Of a stretch of DNA of 64,000 nt, positions 42,281 to 54,097 are shown piece by piece. The stretch spans positions 44,377 to 108,376 of the forward strand of contig NZ_BPQL01000017.1 in NCBI RefSeq assembly GCF_022179225.1, written 5' to 3'. The position numbers were made by a program, and so were the translations under genes. How positions within the stretch are numbered: the first letter of the stretch is position 1; each line of letters opens with the position of its first letter. The stretch is from Methylobacterium goesingense. Lineage in GTDB: Bacteria > Pseudomonadota > Alphaproteobacteria > Rhizobiales > Beijerinckiaceae. The notes under the pieces are model-generated. The model saw only the letters and a program-made list of their open reading frames with translations. It was not told the origin of the DNA and did no database searches.

Positions 42281-44020
42281 TCAGGCCCTGGATCGCACCA
42301 GGAGGTAGACGACGGCCACCGCGAGGACGAGGGACACGAGCTTCCAGAACAGCACCGGATCGCGTTCCAGGAGTGCCGCCCGCCGGACCCCCGGCAACGA
42401 GGGGTTGGGGTGCCGCAGATCGTGGACGAAGGCGGAGAGCGCGTCGTAGCGCTGGGCGGGCCTCGGATGCACCGCCTTGCGCAGGGCCGCATCGACATAG
42501 GCCGGCAGGCCGGCGCGCGCGGCGGCGACGGAGCGGTAATGCAGGCGGTCGGCCCGCGCCGGGCTGAAGGCCCGCGCTGCCTCCGTGCCGTAGGGCAGAT
42601 GCCCGGTGAGCATCTGATAGGCGATCACGCCCACAGAAAAGATGTCCGAGCCCGGCGTGGCGGGACGTCCCGCGAGGCATTCCGGCGCGGCGTATTGGAT
42701 CGTCCCCTGCACCGATTCGTCGATGACGGGATCGTCCTCCGCGAGCCCGCCGATCCGGGTGGAGCCGAAATCGATGATCCGGACGGTGCCCGCCGCGTCG
42801 ATCAGGATGTTGTGGGGGCGCAGGTCCCGGTGCACCATCTCGCGCCGGTGGAAGGCCCGCACCCCGACCGCGATCTGCTCGACGATGCCCCGCACCGCCT
42901 CCAGCTCCGGCCTGGGGTTGTCGCGCATCCACTGCGCCAGGGTCCGGCCCTCGACGTAGTCCATCACCGTGTAGAGGTGGCTGCGCCGCCGCGTCTGCGG
43001 CGGGGCCGACAGCACGTGTGGGCTGTCGATGCGCCGCGCGACCCACTCCTCCATCATCAGGCGCCGCAGGCCGGCCGGATCGGCCTGCAGGTCCGTCGAC
43101 GGCACCTTCAGGGCGACCGGGCGCCCGCTCTCCGGGTCGGTCGCGAGGTAGACGTGGCTGCGGTGGCTGGCGTGCAGCGTGCGCAGCACCCGGTAGCCGT
43201 CGAAGGTGGTCGGCGGATCGAGGACGGGGGCGGGGGGCAGGTCGTCGACCCGGCCCGAAAGCTCGGCCGCCTCGCCGTCCGGCAGGGCATCGATGCGCAC
43301 GATCTGGACGGTGAGGTTGTCGTCGCTGCCGTTCTCGTAGGCATGTCGGGCGATCTCCTGGGCAGCCCGGTCGAGATCGTCGCCGTGGCGGGTGATCTCC
43401 GCGACGATCGCCTCGGGCCGTATGTGCTCGTGCACGCCGTCCGTGGTCAGGACGAAGACGTCGCCCGCCTCGAGGGCGACCGTGCGATGATCGATCTCCA
43501 CATGGGCGGCGGCGCCGAGCGCGCGGGCGAGGTAGGATTCCTGGGCCGAGACGACGACGCGGTGGTCCTCGGTGAGCGCCTCGAGGGAGCGCCGGACCAC
43601 GCGCGAGACGCGGGCGTCGCCCACGTGGAAGATGTGGGCGGTTCGCGACTTCAGGACGAGGGCCGTGAAAGTGGTCACGTAGCCGCGATCCCGCGATCCG
43701 TCGGGATCGTGCAGGTGACGGTTGCGCCGGGTCTCGGCGTGGAGCCACGAATTCGTGGCGGCGATGACCCGGCTCGCCGCCGTCCTGACGGACCAGGAAT
43801 CGGGCGTGTCGTAGTAATCGGCGAGGAAGCTGCGGACCGCCGTCTCGCTGGCGACGTGGCTGACGGGGCTGCTGCCGATCCCGTCCGCGATGGCGACCAC
43901 GCCGCCCTTGAGCAGGAGCGCGGCGCGCTCGGGCACGAGGGCGCCGTGGAAATCCTGGTTGGTCTCCTTGCGGCCCCGGGTGCTGTGCTGGCCGAGGGAG
44001 AGCGTCAGAGTCGCGGGCAT
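42281..44020 (-). CDS. PP2C phosphatase-Ser/Thr kinase fusion with C-terminal TM anchor
   Basis: The 579-residue protein has an N-terminal PP2C-type phosphatase (about 1-240: VVAIADGIGSS, VLTTDGVHEHI, GSDDNLTVQ) and a C-terminal protein kinase (about 265-540: VALKVPS lysine, HRDLRPHN catalytic loop, IDFGSTR). A transmembrane helix ends the protein (FWKLVSLVLAVAVVYLLV). Both enzymes look active. The phosphatase-kinase fusions encoded next to nitrate/nitrite genes in Pseudomonas-like genomes share this order. Here it lies 59 bp downstream of a formate/nitrite channel, so a regulator of N uptake by phosphorylation is likely. Confidence 0.9.
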   Translation of the reverse strand: MPATLTLSLGQHSTRGRKETNQDFHGALVPERAALLLKGGVVAIADGIGSSPVSHVASETAVRSFLADYYDTPDSWSVRTAASRVIAATNSWLHAETRRNRHLHDPDGSRDRGYVTTFTALVLKSRTAHIFHVGDARVSRVVRRSLEALTEDHRVVVSAQESYLARALGAAAHVEIDHRTVALEAGDVFVLTTDGVHEHIRPEAIVAEITRHGDDLDRAAQEIARHAYENGSDDNLTVQIVRIDALPDGEAAELSGRVDDLPPAPVLDPPTTFDGYRVLRTLHASHRSHVYLATDPESGRPVALKVPSTDLQADPAGLRRLMMEEWVARRIDSPHVLSAPPQTRRRSHLYTVMDYVEGRTLAQWMRDNPRPELEAVRGIVEQIAVGVRAFHRREMVHRDLRPHNILIDAAGTVRIIDFGSTRIGGLAEDDPVIDESVQGTIQYAAPECLAGRPATPGSDIFSVGVIAYQMLTGHLPYGTEAARAFSPARADRLHYRSVAAARAGLPAYVDAALRKAVHPRPAQRYDALSAFVHDLRHPNPSLPGVRRAALLERDPVLFWKLVSLVLAVAVVYLLVRSRA

Positions 44021-44079
44021 CCGTCGCTCCCGGCGGTCGGGTCCGGCGCCCCGCGGCGCGGGGCCCGGCCGGTCGCGTG

Positions 44080-44916
44080 TCAGGCGGCGAGGCGGCGCTC
44101 GGCCTGCGCGGCGTTCCGCTTCGGGGCCGTGCGGACGTGGGTCGTGTAGAGGGTCAGGCCGGTGAAGGCGAGGCCGCCGATGAGGTTGCCGAGCACGGTC
44201 GGGATCTCGTTCCAGAAGAAGTAGTCGGCGATCGAGAACTGGCCGCCCATGAGCAGGCCGAAGGGGAACAGGAACATGTTCACCACGGAGTGCTCGAAGG
44301 TCATGTAGAAGAACACCATGATGGGCATCCACATGGCGATCACCTTGCCGCTGACGGTCGTCGAGATCATCGCGCCGACGACGCCGGTGGAGACCATCCA
44401 GTTGCACAGCATGCCGCGGATGAAGATCGTGAACCAGCCGCCGACCCCGTGCGCGGCATAGCCGACCGTGCGCCGCTCGCCGACATGGGCGATGAACTCG
44501 CCGACCTTGTCGGCCGGTGCCGTGAAGCCGAACGTGAACACGAAGCCCATCATGAAGGCGACGGTGAGCGCGCCGAGGAAGTTGCCGAGGAAGACGAGCC
44601 CCCAGTTGCGCAGCACGCCGCCCCAGGTCACGCCGGGCCGTCCGTCGAGGAGCGCGAGGGGCGCCAGGACGAAGACCCCCGTGAGCAGGTCGAAGCCCAG
44701 GAGGTAGAGCATGCAGAAGCCGACCGGGAACAGGGCGGCGCCGAGGATCGGGATGCCGGTCTGCTGCGTGATCGTGACCGCGAAGACCGCCGCCAGCGCC
44801 AGGATCGCCCCGGCCATGTAGGCGCGGATGATGGTGTCGCGGGTCGACATGAAGATCTTGGCTTCGCCTGCATCCACCATCTTGGTGACGAACTCAGCAG
44901 GGGCGAGGTAGGCCAT
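44080..44916 (-). CDS. Formate/nitrite transporter family channel
   Basis: The 278-residue protein of the FNT family has six helices with NMFLFPFGLLMGG, GVVGAMISTTVSGKVIAMWMPIMVFFYMTFEHSVVNMFL and the central NWGLVFLGNFLGAL segment. It exports or imports formate, nitrite or related monovalent anions. AAGGAACCACT precedes the ATG. It heads a probable operon with the PP2C-kinase gene. Confidence 0.9.
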   Translation of the reverse strand: MAYLAPAEFVTKMVDAGEAKIFMSTRDTIIRAYMAGAILALAAVFAVTITQQTGIPILGAALFPVGFCMLYLLGFDLLTGVFVLAPLALLDGRPGVTWGGVLRNWGLVFLGNFLGALTVAFMMGFVFTFGFTAPADKVGEFIAHVGERRTVGYAAHGVGGWFTIFIRGMLCNWMVSTGVVGAMISTTVSGKVIAMWMPIMVFFYMTFEHSVVNMFLFPFGLLMGGQFSIADYFFWNEIPTVLGNLIGGLAFTGLTLYTTHVRTAPKRNAAQAERRLAA

Positions 44917-45259
44917 AGTGGTTCCTTTTCGGCTTGGCGTTTTTGCGGCGCTCGCCGGACGGGCAGGGGCAAGCCCACCTTCCGGCCGCGCTCCATTGCG
45001 CGGCCCGCAGCAGGGGATCGGTGAGGCGCCGGCACGGCGGCCGGCACGCGTCATCTCGCAAAGTTCGAGTTCGCGTCCTTCAGGCCTGCAAGATCCGGAC
45101 CGCTCCGCGCCCACCCCTCCGCACCGGATCGATACCCGTTCGGCATCGATCGATCCCTTGATCGCATTGGACGAATTATAAGTCCCATCATAACCCTGGT
45201 CGCCAAAGGACGCTGGGCTCGACGCAGCGCCGACACAACAATGCTTCCGGGTGGAAACG
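44917..45259. promoter_or_regulatory. Divergent promoter region of the FNT and galactarate genes
   Basis: A 343-bp non-coding gap. It contains a GGAC (45169-45172), AT-rich 9-bp spacer, GTCC (45182-45185) inverted repeat and an adjacent ATCGATCGAT block (45145-45154), about 75-115 bp upstream of the MFS start. A divergent repressor/activator site for the galactarate genes is plausible, though no GntR/CdaR gene is next to it. Confidence 0.4.
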
Positions 45260-46588
45260 ATGGCGCTGGCTCTAACGCTGGAGGCGCGCGCGCAGGGTCG
45301 CGTGCGCTGGGGCATCCTCCTGATGCTGTTCGTGACCACGGTCGTGAACTACGCCGACCGGGCCATCATCTCGATCGCCGGCACGCCGATGTCCCAGGAA
45401 CTCGGGCTGACCCCGGTGACCCTGGGCTACATCCTCTCCGCCTTCTCCTGGTCCTACGTCGCCGCGCAGATGCCCGGCGGCTGGATGCTCGACCGCTACG
45501 GCTCCAAGTGGGTCTATGCGGGGGGCATCTTCTTCTGGTCGCTGTTCACCCTGGCTCAGGGCTGGGTCGGCTTCCTCGGCGGCGGCGCGGTTGCCGCGCT
45601 CTTCATCCTGCGATTCCTCGTCGGCATCGCGGAGGCGCCGTCGTTCCCCGGCAACGCCCGCATCGTCACCGCCTGGTTCCCCAGCGCCGAGCGCGGCAAG
45701 GCCAGCGCGATCTTCAATTCCGCGCAATATTTCGCCCCCGTGCTGTTCGCGCCGCTGACTGCCTGGGTCACGCACGAATTCGGCTGGCGCTACGCCTTCA
45801 TCGTCATGGGTGTCATCGGCATCGTGCTCGCGGTGCTCTGGGTCCGCGTCATCCACGATCCGGCCGACCACCCGACCGTGACGCGGGCCGAGCTGGACCA
45901 CATCGCCTCCGGCGGCGCGCTTCTCGCCCTCGATGCGGCCAAGCCCGCCGAGAGGAAGGGCTTCGACTGGGGCGTGGTGCGCCAGCTCCTGTCCAACCGT
46001 ATGCTGGTCGGCATCTACGTGGCGCAGCACTGCATCAACGTGATGACCTACTTCTTCCTGACCTGGTTTCCGATCTACCTCGTCAAGCAGCGCGGCCTCA
46101 CCGTGCTCCAGGCCGGCTTCGTCGCCTCGCTGCCGGCGCTCTGCGGCTTCCTCGGCGGTATCCTGGGCGGCGTCATCTCGGACGCGATCCTGAAGCGCAC
46201 CGGCTCGCTCACGAAGGCCCGTAAGATCCCGATCGTGGCCGGCATGCTGCTTTCGATGTCGATCATCGCCTGCAACTACGTCGATTCGCCGGCCTTCGTG
46301 ATCGGCTTCATGGCGCTGGCCTTCTTCGGCAAGGGCATCGGCGCGCTCGGCTGGGCGGTGATCTCGGACACCTCGCCCAAGGAGGCGGCGGGCCTCAGCG
46401 GCGCCATCTTCAACATGTTCGGCAACACCGCCGGCATCACCACGCCGATCGTCATCGGCTACCTCGTCCAGGCGTCCGGCTCGTTCAACGGCGCCCTGGT
46501 CTTCGTGGGCTGCAACGCGCTGATCGCGATGATCGCCTACCTCGTCATCGTCGGCGAGATCCGGCGCGTCGAACTCCGCAAGGCCTGA
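45260..46588 (+). CDS. MFS sugar-acid transporter (GudP/GarP-like, anion:cation symporter family)
   Basis: The 442-residue protein has 12 hydrophobic helices with the ACS-family motifs VVNYADRAIISIAGTPMSQELGLTPVTLGYILSAFSWSY and RFLVGIAEAPSFPGNARIV. It likely imports glucarate/galactarate with H+. An upstream GTG (45251) is less likely than ATG 45260, which follows GGTGGAAACG. It is only 12 bp from garD. Confidence 0.85.
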   Translation: MALALTLEARAQGRVRWGILLMLFVTTVVNYADRAIISIAGTPMSQELGLTPVTLGYILSAFSWSYVAAQMPGGWMLDRYGSKWVYAGGIFFWSLFTLAQGWVGFLGGGAVAALFILRFLVGIAEAPSFPGNARIVTAWFPSAERGKASAIFNSAQYFAPVLFAPLTAWVTHEFGWRYAFIVMGVIGIVLAVLWVRVIHDPADHPTVTRAELDHIASGGALLALDAAKPAERKGFDWGVVRQLLSNRMLVGIYVAQHCINVMTYFFLTWFPIYLVKQRGLTVLQAGFVASLPALCGFLGGILGGVISDAILKRTGSLTKARKIPIVAGMLLSMSIIACNYVDSPAFVIGFMALAFFGKGIGALGWAVISDTSPKEAAGLSGAIFNMFGNTAGITTPIVIGYLVQASGSFNGALVFVGCNALIAMIAYLVIVGEIRRVELRKA

Positions 46589-46600
46589 AGGGACACGACC

Positions 46601-48166
46601 ATGCTCGGCGAACCGGCCGCCATGACTGAGAACACCGGGGACACGCCCCGCACCCTGCGCCTGCGCGCAGACGACAACGTCGCCATCGTGGTCAACGCCT
46701 TCGGGTTGCCCGCCGGAACGGTCTTCGCCGACGGACTGACCCTGCTGGAGTTCGTGCCGCAGGGGCACAAGGTGGCGCTCGTCGATATCCCGCAGGGCGG
46801 CACGGTGGTGCGCTACGGCGAGGTGGTGGGCATCGCGCTGCGCCCCCTGCCGCGCGGGTCCTGGGTCGAGGAATCCAGCGTCGAGACGCCGGTGGCGCCC
46901 GACCTCGACGCCTTGGAGAAGGCGACCCGCGTGCCCGCCCCCCTGCCGCCGCTCGACGGCTACACCTTCGAGGGCTACCGCAACCCGGACGGCTCGGTCG
47001 GCACCAAGAACATCCTGGCGATCTCGATCAGCGTGCAATGCGTGGCCGGCACCCTCGACGTCGCCATCCGGCGGATCAAACAGGAGCTGTTGCCGCGCTA
47101 CCCCAACGTCGACGACGTCGTCGGCCTCACCCACGCCTATGGCTGCGGGGTCGCCATCAACGCCCCCGAGGCGGTGATCCCGATCCGCACCCTGCAGAGC
47201 CTCGCCCGCAACCCGAATTTCGGCGGCGAGGTCATGGTGGTCGGCCTCGGCTGCGAGAAGCTCGTCTCCGAGCGCCTGCTGCCGGCTGGCGACGTCGCCG
47301 CCGATACCGGCGTGGTGCGCCTGCAGGACGAGCGCCACGCGGGCTTCGGGATGATGCTCGACAGCATCATGACCATGGCGGAGGCCCGCCTCGAAGTGCT
47401 CAACCGGCGCACCCGCGAGACCTGCCCGGCCGCCGACCTCGTGGTCGGTCTGCAATGCGGCGGCAGCGACGCCTTCTCGGGCGTCACCGCCAACCCGGCC
47501 CTCGGCCACGCCGCCGACCTGCTGGTCCGCTGCGGCGCCACCGTGCTGTTCTCCGAGGTGACGGAGGTGCGCGACGCCATCCACCTGCTCACCCCCCGGG
47601 CCGCGAGCCCCGAGATCGCCGATGCGCTGATCCGCGAGATGGCCTGGTACGACGATTACCTCGCCAAGGGCGGCGCCGACCGGCGCGCCAACCCCTCGCC
47701 GGGCAACAAGAAGGGCGGGCTCAACAACATCGTCGAGAAGGCGCTGGGCTCGGTGGCCAAATCCGGCACCTCCGCCATCACGGGCGTGCTCGCGCCGGGC
47801 GAGCGGGTGCGCGACAAGGGCCTGATCTTCGCCGCGACCCCCGCGAGCGACTTCGTCTGCGGCACCCTCCAGTTGGCGTCCGGCATCACACTCCAGGTCT
47901 TCTCCACCGGGCGCGGCACGCCCTACGGCCTCGCGCACGCGCCGGTCATCAAGGTCGCGACCCGCACCGAGCTGGCGGAGCGCTGGTCCGACCTCATCGA
48001 CCTCGATGCCGGCCGCATCGCCACGGGGCACGCCACCATCGAAGAGATGGGCGAGGAACTCTTCCGCCTCATCCTCGACGTGGCGAGCGGGCACAAGCAG
48101 CCCTGGTCCGATCGCTGGGGCCTGTTCAATGACCTGACCCTGTTCAACCCGGCGCCGATCACCTGA
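46601..48166 (+). CDS. garD: Galactarate dehydratase
   Basis: The 521-residue protein matches GarD/UxaA-type altronate/galactarate dehydratases: an N-terminal SAF-like domain, the block [34 protein letters not shown] and [25 protein letters not shown], and a C-terminal [10 protein letters not shown] segment. It would dehydrate meso-galactarate to 5-keto-4-deoxy-D-glucarate. It is co-oriented and almost contiguous with the transporter upstream. An AAGGGACACGACC ribosome site precedes the first ATG; the second ATG (46622) is possible. Confidence 0.9.
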   Translation: MLGEPAAMTENTGDTPRTLRLRADDNVAIVVNAFGLPAGTVFADGLTLLEFVPQGHKVALVDIPQGGTVVRYGEVVGIALRPLPRGSWVEESSVETPVAPDLDALEKATRVPAPLPPLDGYTFEGYRNPDGSVGTKNILAISISVQCVAGTLDVAIRRIKQELLPRYPNVDDVVGLTHAYGCGVAINAPEAVIPIRTLQSLARNPNFGGEVMVVGLGCEKLVSERLLPAGDVAADTGVVRLQDERHAGFGMMLDSIMTMAEARLEVLNRRTRETCPAADLVVGLQCGGSDAFSGVTANPALGHAADLLVRCGATVLFSEVTEVRDAIHLLTPRAASPEIADALIREMAWYDDYLAKGGADRRANPSPGNKKGGLNNIVEKALGSVAKSGTSAITGVLAPGERVRDKGLIFAATPASDFVCGTLQLASGITLQVFSTGRGTPYGLAHAPVIKVATRTELAERWSDLIDLDAGRIATGHATIEEMGEELFRLILDVASGHKQPWSDRWGLFNDLTLFNPAPIT

Positions 48167-48270
48167 GGGCGGCCCGTGCCTTGCGGAGCCCTGGCGCGCG
48201 GGATGTGGGCGGCTAAGCTGCCCCTTCGCCCGATCCCGCTGCCCCAACGTCCCGGTTGAGCAAGGTCCCC

Positions 48271-49566
48271 ATGAGCCCGACGCCCGACGCCGCCCCACGC
48301 CAGCCCGCGCGGGCCGCCATCGCGGCCTTCGTCGGCACCACCATCGAGTGGTACGACTTCTTCATCTATGGCACCGCCGCCGCCCTGGTGTTCGGGCCCC
48401 TGTTCTTCGCCGAGGCGACGCCCTTCGTGGCGACGCTCGCGGCCTTCGGCACCTTCGCGGTGGGCTTCCTCGCCCGCCCCCTCGGCGGCCTGGTCTTCGG
48501 GCATGTCGGCGACCGGCTCGGACGCAAGAAGGCCCTCGTCGTCACCCTGGTGATGATGGGGCTCGCCACCACCGGCATCGGCCTGTTGCCGACCTATGCC
48601 AGCATCGGGATCTGGGCGCCCATCGCGCTGGTGTGCCTGCGCATCCTCCAGGGCATCGCGGTGGGCGGCGAGTGGGGCGGGGCGGTGCTGCTCGCCGCCG
48701 AGCACGCGCCGACGGGGCGCGCGACCTTCTTCGCATCCTTCGCCCAGCTGGGGAGCCCGGCCGGGCAGATCCTGTCGCTGCTGGCCTTCCGCCTCGCCGG
48801 GCTGATGGACAAGGAGAGCTTCCTCGCCTGGGGCTGGCGCCTGCCGTTCCTCGTCAGCGTCGTCCTGCTCTTCGTCGGTCTGTTCATCCGCCTCGGCGTC
48901 GGCGAATCGCCGGACTTCGAGAAGAGCCGCGCGGCGGGGCCGGCACCGGCGCCGATCCGGGAGGTTCTGGCGACCGCCCTGACGCCGCTCGTGCTGGCGG
49001 CGGGCGCCAACACCTTCGCGATCGGGTCGGTCTACCTCTTCAACACCTTCATGATCACCTACACGACCCAGTATCTCGGCCTGCCCCGGGCGACGATCCT
49101 CGACGCGCTGCTGGTGGCGGCCTGCGTCCAGCTGGTGATGACGCCGGTGGGCGCGCGCATCGCCGAGCTCATCCGCAACGAGCGCCTGTTCCTCCAGGGC
49201 ACCCTGATCTGGGCGATGCTGGCGCCCTATCCGCTGTTTCTCCTCGTGGATCTCGGCTCGGTGCCGGCCCTGATGCTGGGGCTCGCCCTCAACGTCGTCG
49301 GCAGCGCCACCTTCTACGCGGTGATCGCCGGCTACGTCGCCGGCGCCTTCCCGACGCGGGTGCGCTACACCGCGATCTCGGTGGCCTATCAGGTCTGCGG
49401 CGCGGTGGCGGGCGGGCTCACCCCGATCATCGGCACCATCCTGGCCGAGCGCTTCCAGGGCCATTGGTGGCCGATCGCCGTCTTCGGCACCACCCTCGCG
49501 GCGATCTCGTTCGTCTGCGTCACCGCCCTCGGCCGACACCGCGCCCGCGCGGCCGTCCGCGCCTGA
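48271..49566 (+). CDS. MHS-family metabolite:H+ symporter
   Basis: The 431-residue MFS protein of the metabolite:H+ symporter subgroup has AAFVGTTIEWYDFFIYGTAAALVFGPLFF, the GHVGDRLGRKKALV loop and RILQGIAVGGEWGGAVLL. Family substrates include shikimate, alpha-ketoglutarate and citrate. AAGGTCCCC before ATG 48271 supports this start over an upstream TTG. It follows garD by 104 bp in the same direction and may belong to the sugar-acid module. Confidence 0.88.
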   Translation: MSPTPDAAPRQPARAAIAAFVGTTIEWYDFFIYGTAAALVFGPLFFAEATPFVATLAAFGTFAVGFLARPLGGLVFGHVGDRLGRKKALVVTLVMMGLATTGIGLLPTYASIGIWAPIALVCLRILQGIAVGGEWGGAVLLAAEHAPTGRATFFASFAQLGSPAGQILSLLAFRLAGLMDKESFLAWGWRLPFLVSVVLLFVGLFIRLGVGESPDFEKSRAAGPAPAPIREVLATALTPLVLAAGANTFAIGSVYLFNTFMITYTTQYLGLPRATILDALLVAACVQLVMTPVGARIAELIRNERLFLQGTLIWAMLAPYPLFLLVDLGSVPALMLGLALNVVGSATFYAVIAGYVAGAFPTRVRYTAISVAYQVCGAVAGGLTPIIGTILAERFQGHWWPIAVFGTTLAAISFVCVTALGRHRARAAVRA

Positions 49567-49723
49567 CGAGGCCCGAAGGCATGGAGGCCCTGCGCCGGCG
49601 CCCCTTGCCCCGGAGGCCCACACCTTATATTGCGACGCGATAGCTCGATCCCGTGACCCGGCGCAGCCGGCCGCATTCCTGCGGCCCGTCGCGTGACGGG
49701 CTCTTCTCGCTTCCGGATACCCT

Positions 49724-51544
<1,821 letters not shown>

Positions 51545-51573
51545 GCCACCGCGTTTTCAGGATCGATCGAGGA

Positions 51574-51605
51574 GGCCGGGCATCGTCCCGGCCTTTTCTT
51601 TTTGC
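51574..51605 (+). terminator. Rho-independent terminator after typA
   Basis: GGCCGGG (51574-51580), a CATCGT loop and CCCGGCC (51587-51593) form a 7-bp GC stem, directly followed by TTTTCTTTTT. This is the clearest intrinsic terminator in the window. Confidence 0.85.
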
Positions 51606-51707
51606 GACTTGCGGCTTGGTCAAAGGGAGAGGGGGACGACGCGGCTTCCGGGAGAAGCCACACGTTTTCCGGTTCGCTGAATTCAGGCCAACGGGTGGAG
51701 CGGCTCT

Positions 51708-53363
51708 TCACTCCGTCTTCGCCCGCTCCCGCAGCAGGTACTTCTGCACCTTCCCCGTCGAGGTCTTCGGCAATTCGCCGAACACGATGTGGCGCGGGAG
51801 CTTGTAGCCGGCCAGCCGCTCGCGGCACCAGGCGATCAGGGCGTCGGCCTCCACGGTGGCGCCGGGCTTCAGCTCGACAAAGGCCATCGGGGTCTCGCCC
51901 CATTTCGCGTCGGGGCGGGCGACGACCGCCGCAGCGGAGACGGCCGGATGGCGGAACAGGGCGTCCTCGACCTCGATCGAGGAGATGTTCTCGCCCCCTG
52001 AGATGATGATGTCCTTCGAGCGGTCCTTGAGCTGGATGTAGCCGTCCGGGTGCTTCACCCCGAGGTCGCCGGAGCGGAACCAGCCGCCTTTGAACGCGGC
52101 CTGGGTCGCCTCCGGGTTCTTCAGGTAGCCGCGCATCACCACGTTGCCGCGAAACATCGCCTCGCCCATGGTTTCGCCGTCCGCCGGCACGGATTCGCAG
52201 GTCTCGGGGTCCCGGATGTCGAAGCCTTCGAGCACGGGGTAGCGCACGCCCTGGCGCGCCATCTTCTCCGCGCGGGCGTCCGCGTCCAGGGCGTCCCAGT
52301 CCCGGTGCCAGGCATTCACCACGGCCGGGCCGTAGGTCTCGGTCAGGCCGTAGAGGTGGGTGACGTCGAAGCCGGCCGCCCCCATGGCGCCGAGGACCGC
52401 CTGGGGCGGGGGCGCGGCGGCGGTGAGAAAGGCGACCCGGTGGGGCAGGGGACGGCGCTCGGCATTGGACGCGTTGAGCAGGAGCTGCATCACGATCGGC
52501 GCGCCACAGAGATGGGTGACGCCGTGCTCGGCGAGCGCTTGGTAGAGCGCGCCGGCGCGGACCTGGCGCAGGCACACATGCGTGCCGGCCACCACCGACA
52601 GGGTCCAGCAGAAGCACCAGCCGTTGCAGTGGAACATCGGCAAGGTCCAGAGATAGACCGGGTGCTGCCCGAGCGCGCCCGTGATCACGTTGCCGAGGCA
52701 GAGCAGGGCGGCGCCGCGATGGTGGTAGACCACCCCCTTCGGGTCGCCGGTGGTGCCCGAGGTGTAGTTCAGGGAGATTGCGTCCCACTCGTCGCCGGGC
52801 ATCGCCCAGTCCCAGGCCGGGTCGCCCTCCGCCAGCAGGGCTTCGTAGCCGAGGCTTCCCACGGCCTCGCCGGGTCCGGTAAATTCCGGGTCGTCCACGT
52901 CGATTACCAGGGGCTTCACCCGGGCCTGGGCCAGCGCCGGGGCCACGATCTTGGAGAATTCCCGGTCGGTGATCAGGACCCGGGCCTCGCCGTGGTCGAG
53001 GCAGAAGGCGAGGGCGGCGGCATCGAGGCGGGTATTCAGGGTGTTGAGGACGGCCCCCGTCATCGGCACCCCGTAATGACACTCGATCATCTCGGGCGTG
53101 TTGGCGAGGAGGACCGCGACGGTGTCGCCCCGCCCGATGCCCCGCGCCGCCAGCGCCGCGCCGAGGCGGCGGCAGCGCGCGTCGAGTTCACTGTAGCTGC
53201 GCCGCAGAGGGCCGTGGATGATGGCGGTGTGGTCGGGAAACACCCGTGCCGCCCGGTCAAGGTAGCTGAGCGGCGTCAGCGGCTGATAATTGGCCGGGTT
53301 CCGGTCGAGGTCCCGGTCATAGATCGAGGGCGCGGCCCTGTCGGCCGTCGTCGAGGTGGTCAT
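51708..53363 (-). CDS. AMP-dependent acyl-CoA synthetase (medium/short-chain)
   Basis: The 551-residue adenylate-forming ligase has the AMP-binding loop NYTSGTTGDPKGVVYHH, HLYGLTETYGPAVV, WFRSGDLGVKHPDGYI, the hinge DRSKDIIISGGENIS and the catalytic C-terminal lysine in LPKTSTGKVQKYLLRE. The set resembles DmdB/medium-chain acyl-CoA ligases. It activates a carboxylate to its CoA thioester; the substrate is unknown. No thiolase or dehydrogenase is adjacent. Confidence 0.9.
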   Translation of the reverse strand: MTTSTTADRAAPSIYDRDLDRNPANYQPLTPLSYLDRAARVFPDHTAIIHGPLRRSYSELDARCRRLGAALAARGIGRGDTVAVLLANTPEMIECHYGVPMTGAVLNTLNTRLDAAALAFCLDHGEARVLITDREFSKIVAPALAQARVKPLVIDVDDPEFTGPGEAVGSLGYEALLAEGDPAWDWAMPGDEWDAISLNYTSGTTGDPKGVVYHHRGAALLCLGNVITGALGQHPVYLWTLPMFHCNGWCFCWTLSVVAGTHVCLRQVRAGALYQALAEHGVTHLCGAPIVMQLLLNASNAERRPLPHRVAFLTAAAPPPQAVLGAMGAAGFDVTHLYGLTETYGPAVVNAWHRDWDALDADARAEKMARQGVRYPVLEGFDIRDPETCESVPADGETMGEAMFRGNVVMRGYLKNPEATQAAFKGGWFRSGDLGVKHPDGYIQLKDRSKDIIISGGENISSIEVEDALFRHPAVSAAAVVARPDAKWGETPMAFVELKPGATVEADALIAWCRERLAGYKLPRHIVFGELPKTSTGKVQKYLLRERAKTE

Positions 53364-53569
53364 CGGCGTGTCTCCCTGACCGACAGAGTACCGCGTCCCG
53401 GCGATCCGACAACTCCGGCGTCGCGCCGTGCGCGGATGCCCGCCTCGCCTGCGCGACGTGTCTGTGTCAGGATCGGCCCGCGGCGTGATCGCGGGGCGCG
53501 CCGGGCCGGCCTCGCGCAGGCCCAGCGATGGGCAGGCCAGCGAAGGGCAGGCCCCGCGAAGGGTATGTG

Positions 53570-53959
53570 ATGCGGAACGCGACGTCGGCCGCGGAGACGG
53601 AAGCGGGCTTCACCCTGGTGGAGGTCCTGGTGGCCTTTGCCATCGTGGCCATCGGCCTCGTCACGGCGCTCCAGGTCGCGGGCAGCACGCAGTTCGGCCT
53701 TGGTCGGGTCGCGTCCGCGGACATCGTCAGCGACGAGGCGCCGGGCATCGTGGCGCTGCGCGCCGCGCGCGGCCTGCAGGCCGGGATCGAGCAGGGCACC
53801 TTCTCCAACGGCGAGCCCTGGACCTTGAGCGTGACGGATATCGGCCCGCAGGCCGGCTGGCAGCGGGTGCCGCCGCTCTGGCGTGTGCGGCTGACCCGGG
53901 GCGGCCCGGAGGGGCGTCCGGTCTACGTCACGATCATGGCCGGAACGGCGGGCGGCTGA
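53570..53959 (+). CDS. Orphan type II secretion-type pseudopilin (GspI-like)
   Basis: The 129-residue protein starts MRNATSAAETEAG|FTLVEVLVAFAIVAIGLVTALQ, an ideal prepilin N-methylation/cleavage site (G before FTLVE, Glu at +5). The C-terminal beta-rich part (GEPWTLSVTDI...WRVRLTR) resembles GspI/GspJ. No other gsp/pil gene is nearby, so it is either a stray component or serves a system encoded elsewhere. ATG 53570 follows AAGGG. Confidence 0.8.
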   Translation: MRNATSAAETEAGFTLVEVLVAFAIVAIGLVTALQVAGSTQFGLGRVASADIVSDEAPGIVALRAARGLQAGIEQGTFSNGEPWTLSVTDIGPQAGWQRVPPLWRVRLTRGGPEGRPVYVTIMAGTAGG

Positions 53960-54097
53960 GGCACCGGGATCGCCGCACGCAGAACCGCGCTTCCGGGAGC
54001 AGGCCAGGGGCCGCCGGTTCGGTATCTTGAAAAATGCGCCTTCACCGGCGCACTGCTCGGCGGATCGAGCCGGTGAGCCGGTGAAGTTTGCGCGACG

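Noticed and set aside
45272..48298. Minus-strand frame of about 1000 codons opposite the galactarate genes
   Set aside because: Antisense to two well-supported genes; product is a low-complexity repeat of charged residues.
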